Position numbers and translations under genes: made by a program
Shown: piece after piece, positions 17,313 through 25,766 of the stretch
How the letters are laid out: the number at the start of each line of letters is the position of its first letter
How positions within the stretch are numbered: the stretch's first letter is position 1
Notes under the pieces: model-generated
What the model was told of the DNA's origin: nothing
The model's database searches: none
The model's input: the letters and a program-made list of their open reading frames with translations, nothing else
Origin: Aldehydirespirator sp965221605
Lineage (GTDB): Bacteria > Actinomycetota > Acidimicrobiia > Acidimicrobiales > Aldehydirespiratoraceae
Reading direction: 5' to 3'
DNA length: 64,000 nucleotides
Assembly: GCA_965221605.1 (NCBI GenBank)
Contig: CBDCSK010000002.1
Location: 124,001-188,000, forward strand

Positions 17313-18402
17313 GTGAGCTACTACAGGATTCTCGGCGTCTCCGAGGATGCCTCGGAATCAGACATCACTAAGGCCCACCGCAAGCTGATCAAGAAACTGC
17401 ACCCCGACACCAACCCGGGCGACCCGGCCGCTGAGGAACTCTTCAAGGAGCACTACAAGGAGGTGGTGTCGGCTTTACAACGTGCTCGGTGACGCCTCCA
17501 GGCGCAGGGCCTATGACAAGGCCCGCCGACAGTGGCACCCCCCGGAACCCGATCCGCAGCCACCGCCACGGGACTCATCAACGAGAGAACCCGATGACCG
17601 CCAGGTACCGCACCGCGACCGGACTGCGCCGCAAGACCGCCTCCGCAGCGAAACCCGCCAGCCGGGTGAGCCACAGAGCCGCAGACGGCCACGGCGCACC
17701 GAACCCGAACCCAATGAGCCATCCGACCGCGGTGCTCGTGACGACAGCGCTCCGAACCCGAGCGACGGCCGCCACCGCCGACGCTTACGGATGACTCTGT
17801 TGTCGTGGCTGATCCTGTTGACAGTTTGGGGGTCGATCGGCGTCGCTGGCTTCGTCGGTGCCCGCGTCCTGTTCTATGACGAGTCGCCGGATGAGATTCT
17901 GGCGTGGGCTGTCGATGCGGTGACGACCGGCGACCTCGACGGTACCGAGAACGGCCACGACGGCACCGGGTGGCGACTCGGGAAGCCGCACGAAGCAGAA
18001 TGGGGCTTCATCCACGCCCGGGCGTGGGTGGAGGGGGTGCCCTCCGACAACCTGCTTGAGGTGCGCTGTGTGACCGACTTTGAGCACGGGGTCGACCGGG
18101 ATCTCTACGCGGTCTTGTACCCGGCCTTGGTTCACTTGCGCGTGCCCCTGATGGCAACCACCGTACCGGTCTTCAGCCGGTTCTCAGGCGAGCAGCACGT
18201 GTCAGAGAGCGAGTGGCGTGTCGGAGAGTCGGTTCTCTGGCTTGACCCGGAAGAGACGGAGCGTTTCCTAGCCCGCTTCAGCGGAGCGGACAAGCTGTTT
18301 CTGCGCATCAAATACGGCGGAAACAGCGACACTGAGCAACAACTGACGTTCGACCTCGGGGACTCGTCCGCCCTCTCAACCGTCGATTCCGCCTGCGAAT
18401 AG
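17313..18402 (+). pseudogene. Membrane-anchored J-domain protein interrupted by a one-base frameshift
   Basis: The frame from the GTG at 17313 encodes a DnaJ J-domain: SYYRILGVSEDASESDITKA..., with the essential HPD tripeptide in KKLHPDTNPGD. It runs into a stop at 17490. The expected J-domain continuation, YNVLGDASRRRAYDKARRQW, is in the next frame from 17476, so one extra T in the TTT at 17474-17476 breaks the gene. The second frame continues to 18402 with a charged Arg/Pro-rich linker, one transmembrane helix (LLSWLILLTVWGSIGVAGFVGARVLF) and a ~190-residue extracytoplasmic domain of unknown type. It could be a real mutation, a sequencing or assembly error, or, least likely, recoding. Confidence 0.75.
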
Positions 18403-18481
18403 GGGGTCGCTACCGTTGCGCTGAGCCCTCCGGCCTGCCGGATCAGCTTCCTAACCATCCGAAGTAGCCAATCTATTGCGG

Positions 18482-18519
18482 TAGACATTCTGAGAGTTTT
18501 TCGTTACACTTAACTCTCA
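18482..18519 (+). promoter_or_regulatory. Promoter and palindromic operator of the AbiEi-like gene; leaderless start
   Basis: TAGACA at 18482-18487 and TACACT at 18505-18510 are separated by 17 bases and resemble -35/-10 boxes. The inverted repeat TGAGAGTT (18491-18498) and AACTCTCA (18512-18519) straddles the -10, and its last A is the A of the ATG. No Shine-Dalgarno sequence is present, and the predicted transcription start falls within a base or two of the ATG, so the mRNA is probably leaderless. AbiEi antitoxins are known to repress their own promoters through inverted repeats. Confidence 0.55.
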
Positions 18520-19115
18520 TGAGTGCGGCGCAGTTCGTACGCGAGCAGGTCGAGGCCGCTGCAGCGCGGTCGTTCATCTCTACCGGTGAGGTGGTGGGAT
18601 CTCGCCGCGCGGTCGAATGTGAACTGTCCCGCCTGGCCAGCTCTGGAGCGGTTATCCGTGTACGCAGGGGCCTGTACTGGAAGGGGCCCCGCACTCGTCT
18701 CGGAATGCCGCTGCCCCGGCCCGATGAGATCGCACTCGCCGTGGCCGGACCCGGCGCAGGACCTGCTCGCTTGTCCGCGGCCGCACACCTCGGCTTGACC
18801 ACACAGGTGCCAGCAGTCGACACGATCGCGGTCGCCGGACGGATCCCGACTGCCCCGGCGGCTACCCGGTTCGTGTCCCGGTCTGTTGAGCGACGCATTC
18901 GCGACCTCACACCAACCGAAGTCGCCGTCATCGAGGTCCTCCGCGAAGGGCCGGATCTGCTGGAAGTGCCCTGGGAGGCCTTCGCTGCGGCGGTCGCCCG
19001 GCTCACAGCCTCCAGAGAACTGCGACACGAGCGAATCACCGAACAGCTCAGCGATGAGCGCCACGTCGCAGCGCGAGACCGCTGGCGACCGCTCGCTGAA
19101 ACACTGGAGCCTTGA
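18519..19115 (+). CDS. AbiEi-family antitoxin / transcriptional regulator
   Basis: A 198-residue protein with an N-terminal winged helix (FISTGEVVGSRRAVECELSRLASSGAVIRVRRGLYWKG), where the RVRRGLYW beta-wing is the typical AbiEi/DUF6088 signature. A C-terminal domain follows (ARLSAAAHLGLTTQVP; TRFVSRSVERRIRDLTPTEVAVIEVLR). In type IV toxin-antitoxin systems it both neutralises the AbiEii nucleotidyltransferase and represses the operon. Here its stop codon overlaps the TTG of the adjacent toxin remnant, so it is now an antitoxin without an intact partner. Confidence 0.82.
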   Translation: MSAAQFVREQVEAAAARSFISTGEVVGSRRAVECELSRLASSGAVIRVRRGLYWKGPRTRLGMPLPRPDEIALAVAGPGAGPARLSAAAHLGLTTQVPAVDTIAVAGRIPTAPAATRFVSRSVERRIRDLTPTEVAVIEVLREGPDLLEVPWEAFAAAVARLTASRELRHERITEQLSDERHVAARDRWRPLAETLEP

Positions 19116-19459
19116 CCGCTCCACTCCGAACGCGCCTCGATGAACTCGAGGTCTACGTCACCCACGTCGCTGAAGCGACCGGCATCCCGCCCGCGCACCT
19201 TGAGAAGGACTTCTGGGTAACCGAAGTTCTCCGGGGCGCATCCAACGCGTCGGAGGCCACTGGCTGCTCGGTCATCTTCAAGGGCGGCACCAGTTTGTCC
19301 AAGAGGCTCCTGAGCGTGTCTCTGCAAGCAGCAGGTTCTCCGCACGGCGAGGCTAACGAGGTGTGCGCCGGGGCGGCATGGGGACGAAGGCGCTGGTGCG
19401 GGCCACGTACCCGGCGTAACCGGGGCGGCGCTTGCCCATGTTGCGTTCCAGCACGGTGA
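19112..19459 (+). pseudogene. Truncated AbiEii-type nucleotidyltransferase toxin
   Basis: The first ~64 codons match the start of AbiEii/AbiGii toxins: HLEKDFWVTEVLRG, then SVIFKGGTSLSK, the conserved KDFWV and GGTSLSK motifs of this nucleotidyltransferase family. After about 19303 the expected continuation (the catalytic acidic pair and about 200 further residues) is missing. The frame runs into unrelated sequence that overlaps, antisense, the DUF1295 gene ending at 19353. The toxin is therefore a 5' remnant, probably inactive. Confidence 0.8.
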
Positions 19460-20171
19460 CCCCCGACACCTTCAGCAGCAGGATCGTCATGAGCAGTGGC
19501 CCGGCGACCGTCCACCACGCCCCAGCCGCTGCGGCTACCACCCAGATGCCCCACCACACCACGCTGTCGCCGAAGTAGTTGGGGTGGCGGCTGTAGCGCC
19601 ACAGGCCCCGGTCCATGACTGCGCCCCGGTTGGCTTCGTCGGCCCTGAAGCGGCGCAGCTGCTCGTCGCCCACCGCCTCGAAGGCCAGCCCCACCGCCCA
19701 CACCGCTGCGCCGACCCAGTCCAGCCACCGGAGCGGTGACGGGTCGGGATCGCCCAGCACCGCCTGGATCGGCAGCGACACAACCACCGCCAGCGCGGCC
19801 TGAAGGATGAACACCACCAGCAGGCTCCACAGCCAGAACGGTTGCAGGCGCCGCCGCAAGGCTTGGTAGCGGAAGTCCTCGGGCTGGCCCCGCTTGCGGG
19901 CGGTGAGGTGAACTCCCAATCGCAGGCCCCAGGCGGACACCATCATGAGCATCAGCCATGCCCGGCCGCCGGCGCCGTCGCTCCACAGCCGCAACGACCA
20001 GGCGACGGCAACGAACACCATCGGCCACAGCGGGTCGACGATCGACACGTCGCGCTTGGGAAGGCTCACTGGCCAGCAACCGGCCATCAGCCCGCCGGCC
20101 ACCAGAGCGGTGAGGCCCAAAGCGCTCACGGGCGGGACGACCACGCCGGTCCCGGTGATGACTGCGGGCAT
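19353..20171 (-). CDS. DUF1295 / steroid 5-alpha-reductase-like membrane protein
   Basis: A 272-residue integral membrane protein with about six hydrophobic segments. The C-terminal region contains DRGLWRYSRHPNYFGD, the signature of the isoprenylcysteine methyltransferase/steroid reductase superfamily (NAD(P)H- or SAM-binding), and an early SIVDPLWP motif typical of DUF1295. The specific substrate is unknown. Its 3' end abuts the truncated AbiEii gene, which suggests that the rearrangement deleting the toxin joined these two segments. Confidence 0.85.
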   Translation of the reverse strand: MPAVITGTGVVVPPVSALGLTALVAGGLMAGCWPVSLPKRDVSIVDPLWPMVFVAVAWSLRLWSDGAGGRAWLMLMMVSAWGLRLGVHLTARKRGQPEDFRYQALRRRLQPFWLWSLLVVFILQAALAVVVSLPIQAVLGDPDPSPLRWLDWVGAAVWAVGLAFEAVGDEQLRRFRADEANRGAVMDRGLWRYSRHPNYFGDSVVWWGIWVVAAAAGAWWTVAGPLLMTILLLKVSGVTVLERNMGKRRPGYAGYVARTSAFVPMPPRRTPR

Positions 20172-20373
20172 GCCCGGCCGATCCTAAAGAGCCGGAGCCG
20201 GTAGTCGGCGATTCATACCTCGCCAGCTCTCAGCGAGTGCGACGATCCCGCTGGAGCGAACCGCGTCCTGCGACCCGGGCGCGTCACCATGTCGGCGCGG
20301 GTGCAAGAGCGCCCAGCCCTCTAGGAGCCGATTCGTGCAGGTCGCCCGCTGACGGTGGCACCATCAAGTCCGT
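20172..20373. other. 202-base gap without recognised gene
   Basis: It separates two minus-strand genes (DUF1295 and the ABC ATPase). I see no RNA structure, tRNA or convincing small gene. It should contain the DUF1295 promoter and the end of the ABC operon transcript. Confidence 0.3.
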
Positions 20374-21216
20374 TCAGCACTGAGCCTCAACCTCATCGTT
20401 GCCAGGCGGGATCGTGGTGTGAGGCATGCACATCGGTGCGCCGGTCCGGGGGTCTTTCATCACCGAGGCCTCCACTCCGAAGCACTCCCGCATCAACCCC
20501 GGCGTCAGCACCTCTGCGGGCGGACCGTCGGCGACAACCTCGCCGCCGGAGATTGCGATCATCCGATCAGCGAACCGGGCCGCGTGATTGAGATCATGGA
20601 GCACCATGACGACGGTGACGCCGTGGTCGCTGTTCAGACGGGACACCAGCCCCAGCAGGTCGAGTTGATGCCCGACGTCGAGAAACGTCGTCGGCTCGTC
20701 GAGGAGCAGGAGGTCGGTCTGCTGAGCGAGCGCCAGCGCCATCCAGGCTCGTTGATGCTCTCCACCCGAGAGCGTGTCAACCGAGCGGTTCATCAGGTGT
20801 TCGAGACGGGTCAGTCGGATGGCTTCCATGACGGCTTCGTCATCGCGGTTGCCGAGCATCTTGAGCACGCCAACGTGAGGAAATCGACCTTGTGACACCA
20901 ACTCCAGCACGGTCAGTTCGGGAGGCGCCTCGTGAACTTGGGGGAGAATCGCCATACGACGGGCGACCTCGCGGGTGGGAAGCCGGCCAATGTCCTTGCC
21001 GTTCAGATAGACCGCGCCCGACAGCGGCTTGATGAGCCGGGCCAGGGTCTTGAGGATGGTGCTCTTTCCCGACCCGTTGGGACCCACCAGCGCTGTGCGG
21101 CTGCCGCGCTCGATGCTCAGGCTGAGACGCCGCGACACTTCATGGCCTCGATAGCCGGCCGTGACGCGGTCGGCCCCGAGCGACGGATGACCGGTGGTCG
21201 GCTCCATGTCGGTCAC
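20374..21216 (-). CDS. ABC transporter ATPase, FecE/BtuD type
   Basis: A 280-residue ATPase of a FecCD-class importer. It has Walker A GPNGSGKST, signature LSGGEHQRAWMALALAQ, Walker B LLLLDEPTTFLD and the H-loop in VLHDLNHAARFAD. It energises uptake of a siderophore, heme, cobalamin or related chelate. The GTG at 21216 overlaps the permease TGA by 4 bases (GTGA), which supports this start; an ATG at 21207 is an alternative. The C-terminal ~25 residues (SVMKDPRTGAPMCMPHTTIPP) are typical of siderophore-type ATPases. Confidence 0.93.
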   Translation of the reverse strand: MTDMEPTTGHPSLGADRVTAGYRGHEVSRRLSLSIERGSRTALVGPNGSGKSTILKTLARLIKPLSGAVYLNGKDIGRLPTREVARRMAILPQVHEAPPELTVLELVSQGRFPHVGVLKMLGNRDDEAVMEAIRLTRLEHLMNRSVDTLSGGEHQRAWMALALAQQTDLLLLDEPTTFLDVGHQLDLLGLVSRLNSDHGVTVVMVLHDLNHAARFADRMIAISGGEVVADGPPAEVLTPGLMRECFGVEASVMKDPRTGAPMCMPHTTIPPGNDEVEAQC

Positions 21217-22310
21217 GCCTTTGCCCTCGCTCGGCCTCTGATCAGATAGATGAAGAACGGCGCACCTAGCAAGGCAGTGAAGGCGCCTACCGGTATTCGG
21301 TTGCCGCTCTCGGTCTCCACGTCGAGGAGAGGTATCCAATCGAGCGAGAACGTCCGGGCCATCAGATCAGCGGCCACCAGCAAGATGGCGCCGACTAGCG
21401 CGGCCGCGACCACCAGCCGACGAAGGTCCGATCCGACCAGGGTCCGAGCCAGGTGCGGTCCCATCATGCCCAGGAAGGCAACACCCCCGACGACAGACAC
21501 GGAGCTGGCTGCCAGCACCACCGCAGTAGTGAGGACACCGGCCCGAGCCAATTCGACCCGAAGGCCCAGATTCGCCGCCGATGCGTCGCCCAGTTGGAGG
21601 ACATTGCCCACCACGACGGCGGCAACCACCAGCGGAACGGCCAGGGCTGCCACCGGAACGAGCAACACCAAGTGTTCCCATGTTCTGGTGTTGAGCGAGC
21701 CGACCAGCCACCTGATGACCGAGTCGGTATGGCTGCCGGAGATGAGCACGAGAAACGAGGTGGCCGCCGACAGGGCCGCCGCCACGATCACTCCGGTAAG
21801 GATGAGCCGCAGGGGGTCGGCACCCCCTTCGCGGCGGCTGAGCCCATACACCAGGCCCCCGGCGAGGAGGCCGCCGGCGATCGCGACCAGCGGGGCCAGG
21901 ATGTTGAGGTCGGCGAGCGAACCTTCCGAGCCGAAGGTGAGCACCAGCGCAAGGACGGCCCCCAGGACCGCGCCCTGGGTGACGCCGACGGTGGCCGGAG
22001 CCGCCAGCGGGTTCCTGAGCACCGACTGGAGGAATGCCCCCGACGACGACAGCATCGCCCCCGCTAGGGCTGCTATCAGGGCTCGCGGCAGCCGCACTTC
22101 CCGGACGGCAATGCGGTGCAGGCGCTCCTCGGGCTGGCCGACAAGGGCCTTGAGGACCAGATCGGGAGCGAAATTGACGGGCCCCAACATCACATAGAGC
22201 AACATGACTGCCAAGAGCAGGAGGGCCAGCACAGCAATGGACCAGCAGTAGCGGGGGCTCGAGCGGGCCATCGGTTGCGGTCGGGCGAGGCCCGCGACTG
22301 CGGCGGTCAT
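21213..22310 (-). CDS. FecCD-family ABC transporter permease (second subunit)
   Basis: A 365-residue permease with about ten transmembrane helices. The FecCD signatures include REVRLPRALIAALAGAMLSSSGAFLQSVLRNPLAAPATVGVTQGA and GGVAFLGMMGPHLARTLVGSD, the latter being the cytoplasmic loop that contacts the ATPase. The ATG at 22310 overlaps the previous gene's TGA (ATGA), so translation is coupled. It forms the membrane channel with the preceding permease. Confidence 0.93.
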   Translation of the reverse strand: MTAAVAGLARPQPMARSSPRYCWSIAVLALLLLAVMLLYVMLGPVNFAPDLVLKALVGQPEERLHRIAVREVRLPRALIAALAGAMLSSSGAFLQSVLRNPLAAPATVGVTQGAVLGAVLALVLTFGSEGSLADLNILAPLVAIAGGLLAGGLVYGLSRREGGADPLRLILTGVIVAAALSAATSFLVLISGSHTDSVIRWLVGSLNTRTWEHLVLLVPVAALAVPLVVAAVVVGNVLQLGDASAANLGLRVELARAGVLTTAVVLAASSVSVVGGVAFLGMMGPHLARTLVGSDLRRLVVAAALVGAILLVAADLMARTFSLDWIPLLDVETESGNRIPVGAFTALLGAPFFIYLIRGRARAKA

Positions 22311-23350
22311 ACCGGTTGCCTCTCCCGGAACACGCTTCGCCGCCGCAGCAACACCAGGAGCGCAGGCGCCCCGAGGATGGCGGTCCACAGCCCGACCGCC
22401 ACCTCATGGGGATGCAGGGCGAGTCGAGCGGCCGTGTCGGCCATCAGAACCAGCGCTGCCCCACCCACAGCAGCAACCGGCAGCACCGCTCGGGCGTCGG
22501 ATGTTCGCAGCAATCGGCGGACGATATGGGGCGAGACCAGTGCTATGAAGCCGATGGGGCCGGCGATGGCGATCACGGGCGCCACGAGCAGGACCGACGC
22601 AGCGAAGAGCACAGCCCTTGTGCGACGGACTCCGACACCCAGGCCTTCGGCCACCTCATCGCCGAGTTTCAATATGTTCAGGGGGCGTCCCGCCAACACG
22701 ACCACCAGCGGAAGGGCGATGGCCCACGGCGCCGCCAGACGTACTTCGTCCCATTGGACATCCGAGAGACTTCCAACCAGGAAGCGGTAGATGACGGTGA
22801 CGCCGCCGAAATTGGGCGCCAGCGTGATGACCGCGATCACCATCGCATTGATCAGGGCGGTGAAGGCCGCTCCCACCAGCAGCATGTGCATCGGGTTTGT
22901 CTTGAGGCTCACCAGCGAGAGGATGAGCGTCCCCGTGATGAGTCCGGCCACCAGGGCGGCGACGGGCATGGCGATGCCGGGGAACGGGAGCCGGAATGCC
23001 ACGATGGTGGCCACGGCCAAGGAGGCGCCGGCGGACACCCCGATGAGTTCCGGCCCGGCCAGGGGATTGCGGAGCGTGTCTTGCATGACTGCGCCCGAGA
23101 CGCCCAGCATTCCCCCGGCCAGGGCTCCCCCGATTACACGGGGAAGCCGGAGATTGCGCACGATGAAGAGGTGGCTGTCGTCCACACCCGTTGAGCCGAG
23201 CAGAGCCTCCGCCACCTTCTGTACCGACAGCGTGGGTGTTCCCCACGCCAGGGAGCAGATCATCACGGCTGCGGAAACCCCGCAGAGGACGGCCGCCGCG
23301 GTGACTGCCCGCATCCAAAGACGGCTCCGGTGCCGCGAGGCTCCTCTCAA
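22307..23350 (-). CDS. FecCD-family ABC transporter permease (first subunit)
   Basis: A 347-residue permease with the same fold as its neighbour. VRNLRLPRVIGGALAGGMLGVSGAVMQDTLRNPLAGPELIGVSAGAS and GPIGFIALVSPHIVRRLL are the family signatures. The start is uncertain: a TTG at 23350 lies inside a 20-base tandem duplication whose upstream copy supplies an AGGAG ten bases before it, and an ATG at 23314 would shorten the protein by 12 residues. It lies downstream of the substrate-binding protein gene on the same strand. Confidence 0.92.
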   Translation of the reverse strand: MRGASRHRSRLWMRAVTAAAVLCGVSAAVMICSLAWGTPTLSVQKVAEALLGSTGVDDSHLFIVRNLRLPRVIGGALAGGMLGVSGAVMQDTLRNPLAGPELIGVSAGASLAVATIVAFRLPFPGIAMPVAALVAGLITGTLILSLVSLKTNPMHMLLVGAAFTALINAMVIAVITLAPNFGGVTVIYRFLVGSLSDVQWDEVRLAAPWAIALPLVVVLAGRPLNILKLGDEVAEGLGVGVRRTRAVLFAASVLLVAPVIAIAGPIGFIALVSPHIVRRLLRTSDARAVLPVAAVGGAALVLMADTAARLALHPHEVAVGLWTAILGAPALLVLLRRRSVFRERQPV

Positions 23351-23373
23351 GTCGGCGAGGCTCCTCTCAAGTC
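23335..23373. repeat. 20-bp tandem duplication at the start of the first permease gene
   Basis: gcgaggctcctctcaagtc occurs at 23335-23353 and again at 23355-23373, a 20-base period. The duplication spans the putative TTG start and gives the gene a second copy of its ribosome-binding region. The period is not a multiple of three, so only one TTG is in frame. Confidence 0.8.
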
Positions 23374-23427
23374 ACGGAGAGCTGCCGAGATGGGCGACCC
23401 CAGGGACGCTCCGGTTCTCAGGAGGGA

Positions 23428-24624
23428 TCAGTGGTCCTCTGGACGCCACACGGCGAGGTCGCCAGGATGGTCGTAGATGCTCGGCCATCCAGCGTTCAGA
23501 TAGCACTGGAATGCCCACTGGAACATCAGCAGTCCATGCCCGAAGGAACCCGCCGAGTCCTCGTTGCAGATCCGGCCTTGTTGGTGGGCGGTGGTCTCGA
23601 GCCATGCCGCCTCGGTTACCGAGTCGGCACGGGCGCTTCCCGGCCAGGTGATCATCACCCAGACCTCGGGGTCGGCCTCAACTATGAACTCCCACGAGAA
23701 CTCGCTGTCGGGGGAGCCGTACTCGGACTCGGGCTGCGCAGGAAACACACAAGTCCCGGCGCCGGCGCCGTTGAGGAACCGACAGAACGAGGATGAGTCC
23801 CAGAGCATCCAATTGGTGTCGCCGAATCCGAGGGCCACTCTCGTGTCGGCGGCGCCGGCCGGGAGCTCCTCGACGAGGTGCTCGATGTTGTGCTCGAAGC
23901 GGTGGATCGCCTCTTCGGCCTCAGCCTCCCTGCCGGTCAGGAGGCCGACGTTCGTCCATCCTTCCTTCAGGGTCTCGACACTGCCGATGTCCACCAGGTA
24001 GACGGGGGCGACCATCTCGAGAGCGTCGCGCACCTCTTCCTGTCCGACCCGGGCGATGATCAGGTCGGGCTCGAAGGCGGCCACCTCCTCGACGGAGGTC
24101 TTGTCGTTGAGCACCGGGATGTCGGCGGAAGCGGGACCGTAGTAGGCAGCCGCAGTTCCCCATTCGCCCCCTCGATGGTGGGCGACCGGCACGATCCCGA
24201 GGTCCGACGTCAGGTCGGTGCAGTTGTCTTCCAGGCAGACGATCCGCTCGGCGGGATGGTCGAGCGTGATCTCCCGGCCGCTGCCGTCGGCAACCGTCAG
24301 CGAAGGTGCCTCGGTGGTGGTGGGAGCGGCCGCCGTGGCCGGCGCCGCAGTGGTAGCGGGAGCGGCCGCCGTGGCCGGCGCCGCAGTGGTAGCGGGAGCG
24401 GCCGCCGTGGCCGGCGCCGCAGTGGTAGCGGGAGCGGCCGCCGTGGCCGGCGCCGCAGTGGTAGCGGGAGCGGCCGTCGTGGCCGGCGCCGCAGTGGTAG
24501 CGGGAGCGGCCGCCGTCTCGGTGTCCGAATCTCCGCAGGCGGCTAGGGCCACTAGGGCGGCCACGAGACCGACGGACAGGGCCAACTTCGTGCGGCGGGC
24601 AAGGGGGGATGTGCGATGTGCCAT
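23428..24624 (-). CDS. Periplasmic substrate-binding lipoprotein of FecCD-type ABC importer
   Basis: A 398-residue lipoprotein. The signal peptide ends ALVALAACGDSD (lipobox AAC), followed by an Ala/Thr/Pro linker of about 70 residues. The cluster A-2 binding-protein (FepB/BtuF) fold begins at TVADGSGREITLDHPAERIVCLEDNCTDLTSDLG, with PDLIIARVGQEEV and a C-terminal lobe. Several cysteines (CLEDNC; FCRF..TCVF; RICNED; QCYLN) are more numerous than usual and may be structural disulfides. The ligand is not readable. It heads the importer operon with the two permeases and the ATPase. Confidence 0.9.
   Translation of the reverse strand: MAHRTSPLARRTKLALSVGLVAALVALAACGDSDTETAAAPATTAAPATTAAPATTAAPATAAAPATTAAPATAAAPATTAAPATAAAPATTAAPATAAAPTTTEAPSLTVADGSGREITLDHPAERIVCLEDNCTDLTSDLGIVPVAHHRGGEWGTAAAYYGPASADIPVLNDKTSVEEVAAFEPDLIIARVGQEEVRDALEMVAPVYLVDIGSVETLKEGWTNVGLLTGREAEAEEAIHRFEHNIEHLVEELPAGAADTRVALGFGDTNWMLWDSSSFCRFLNGAGAGTCVFPAQPESEYGSPDSEFSWEFIVEADPEVWVMITWPGSARADSVTEAAWLETTAHQQGRICNEDSAGSFGHGLLMFQWAFQCYLNAGWPSIYDHPGDLAVWRPEDH
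24325..24515 (-). repeat. 36-bp tandem repeat encoding the lipoprotein linker
   Basis: About five copies of a 36-base unit encode alternating APATTA/APATAA in the substrate-binding protein linker; one copy carries a single substitution (cgtcgt at about 24475). As in the pectinacetylesterase-like gene, a low-complexity spacer sits between lipobox and folded domain. Copy number is likely variable. Confidence 0.9.
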
Positions 24625-24667
24625 CTGGCCGGTCTCCTTCGCTCGGGTCCGGCCATCACCGTAACAA

Positions 24668-24682
24668 GAATAAGAACTATTC
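24668..24682. promoter_or_regulatory. AT-rich imperfect palindrome upstream of the importer operon; candidate metal-repressor operator
   Basis: GAATAAGAACTATTC has GAATA/TATTC arms around a 5-base centre and lies 44 bases upstream of the substrate-binding protein ATG, in an otherwise GC-rich gap. Fur/Zur/DtxR-family operators are AT-rich palindromes in this position before metal importers. The identity of any regulator is inference. Confidence 0.35.
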
Positions 24683-24740
24683 CCAACTCACCACCGGTGC
24701 GGCCACTCGCGTTCGCGCCCTCGCGCGGCGCTAGGGCGGA

Positions 24741-25766
24741 TCAGCCGCGTACCGGGGTGCGCCAGCCGAACAGGTCCGGGGCCGCTCCCACCTGGATGTC
24801 CACCAGCGCTTGGCGCAGCCGCATGGTGTTGCGGCCCGGCTGGCCGTCGCCGACGATCAGCGTCGTGCCGCCGGCGAGGATGGTGCCCACGGGGGCCAGC
24901 ACTGCGGCCGTCCCCGACAGGAAGGCCTCGCCCCGCTCGGCCCAGTCGATCAACTCGTCGGGATCGATCGTCCGTTCCTCCACCTCGTAGCCGAGATGCT
25001 GGGCGAGTTCGATCACCGAGGCCCGGGTGACGCCGTGCAGGAACGACTCGTCCAGGCTCCGGGTGACCACCCGTTCGTCGTCGGCGAGGAAGAAATTCGA
25101 GGCTCCGGTCTCGGTGATGTCACCGCCGGTGGCGAACAGAATCTGATCGATGGCCTCGTTGCCGGCCATGGAGTCCAGTGTGACCCCCAGCGCCATCGCG
25201 TAGTTCGCGCCGCACTTGATCATGCCGAACTGGGGCACGGTCCGGGGGATGGACGTCTCCACCAGCAGAGTCAGCGGCCGCACCCCGCCCTTGAAGTAGT
25301 CGCCGACCGGGCTGTTGACCACGTACAGCAGCGCGCTGCGAGTCGGGCGGGCCGCGGCGCCGATGTCGGGATCGGTCCCGATGAGGGTGGGACGGATGTA
25401 GAGCGAGCCCGGCGGATCGGGGACCTCGGCCGCGTTGGCCTCCACCGCATCGATGATCATCCGGCGCAGCGTGCCCGCCTCGACAGGGGGCAGCCGCAGC
25501 AGGTCTGCGCTGGCCACCATCCGCTCCACGTGGCTGTCGAGCCGGAAGATGGCCAGCGATCCGTCGTTCTGGCGGTAGGCCTTGAGCCCGTCGAAGACGG
25601 CACTGCCGTAGTGCAGCACGTGCGCGGCCGGGCTGATCGTCAGGTCTCCGTACGGCTCGGGCGATCCGCCGTAGACGTACGGGCCTCCGTCGGCGCGGGC
25701 GGTGGTCATCCAGTCGCAGGAGATGGTCCCGAAGGGGACGCTGAACGGATCAGGCTTGGCGGTCAC
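24741..25766 (-). CDS. ilvE: Branched-chain amino acid aminotransferase
   Basis: A 341-residue fold-type IV PLP enzyme that interconverts Leu/Ile/Val and their 2-oxo acids with glutamate. It shows HVLHYGSAVFDGLKAYR near the N-terminus, RLDSHVERMVASADLLRLP, the PLP-lysine region MIKCGANYAMALG and the cofactor-phosphate-binding ETGASNFFLAD. Length and motifs match the actinobacterial class. Its ATG overlaps the TGA of the PAS-LuxR regulator upstream by 4 bases, so the two are translationally coupled. Confidence 0.95.
   Translation of the reverse strand: MTAKPDPFSVPFGTISCDWMTTARADGGPYVYGGSPEPYGDLTISPAAHVLHYGSAVFDGLKAYRQNDGSLAIFRLDSHVERMVASADLLRLPPVEAGTLRRMIIDAVEANAAEVPDPPGSLYIRPTLIGTDPDIGAAARPTRSALLYVVNSPVGDYFKGGVRPLTLLVETSIPRTVPQFGMIKCGANYAMALGVTLDSMAGNEAIDQILFATGGDITETGASNFFLADDERVVTRSLDESFLHGVTRASVIELAQHLGYEVEERTIDPDELIDWAERGEAFLSGTAAVLAPVGTILAGGTTLIVGDGQPGRNTMRLRQALVDIQVGAAPDLFGWRTPVRG

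Noticed and set aside
17474..17476. Programmed frameshift in the J-domain gene
   Set aside because: No slippery heptamer, internal Shine-Dalgarno spacing or downstream structure is apparent; a mutation or sequence error is simpler.
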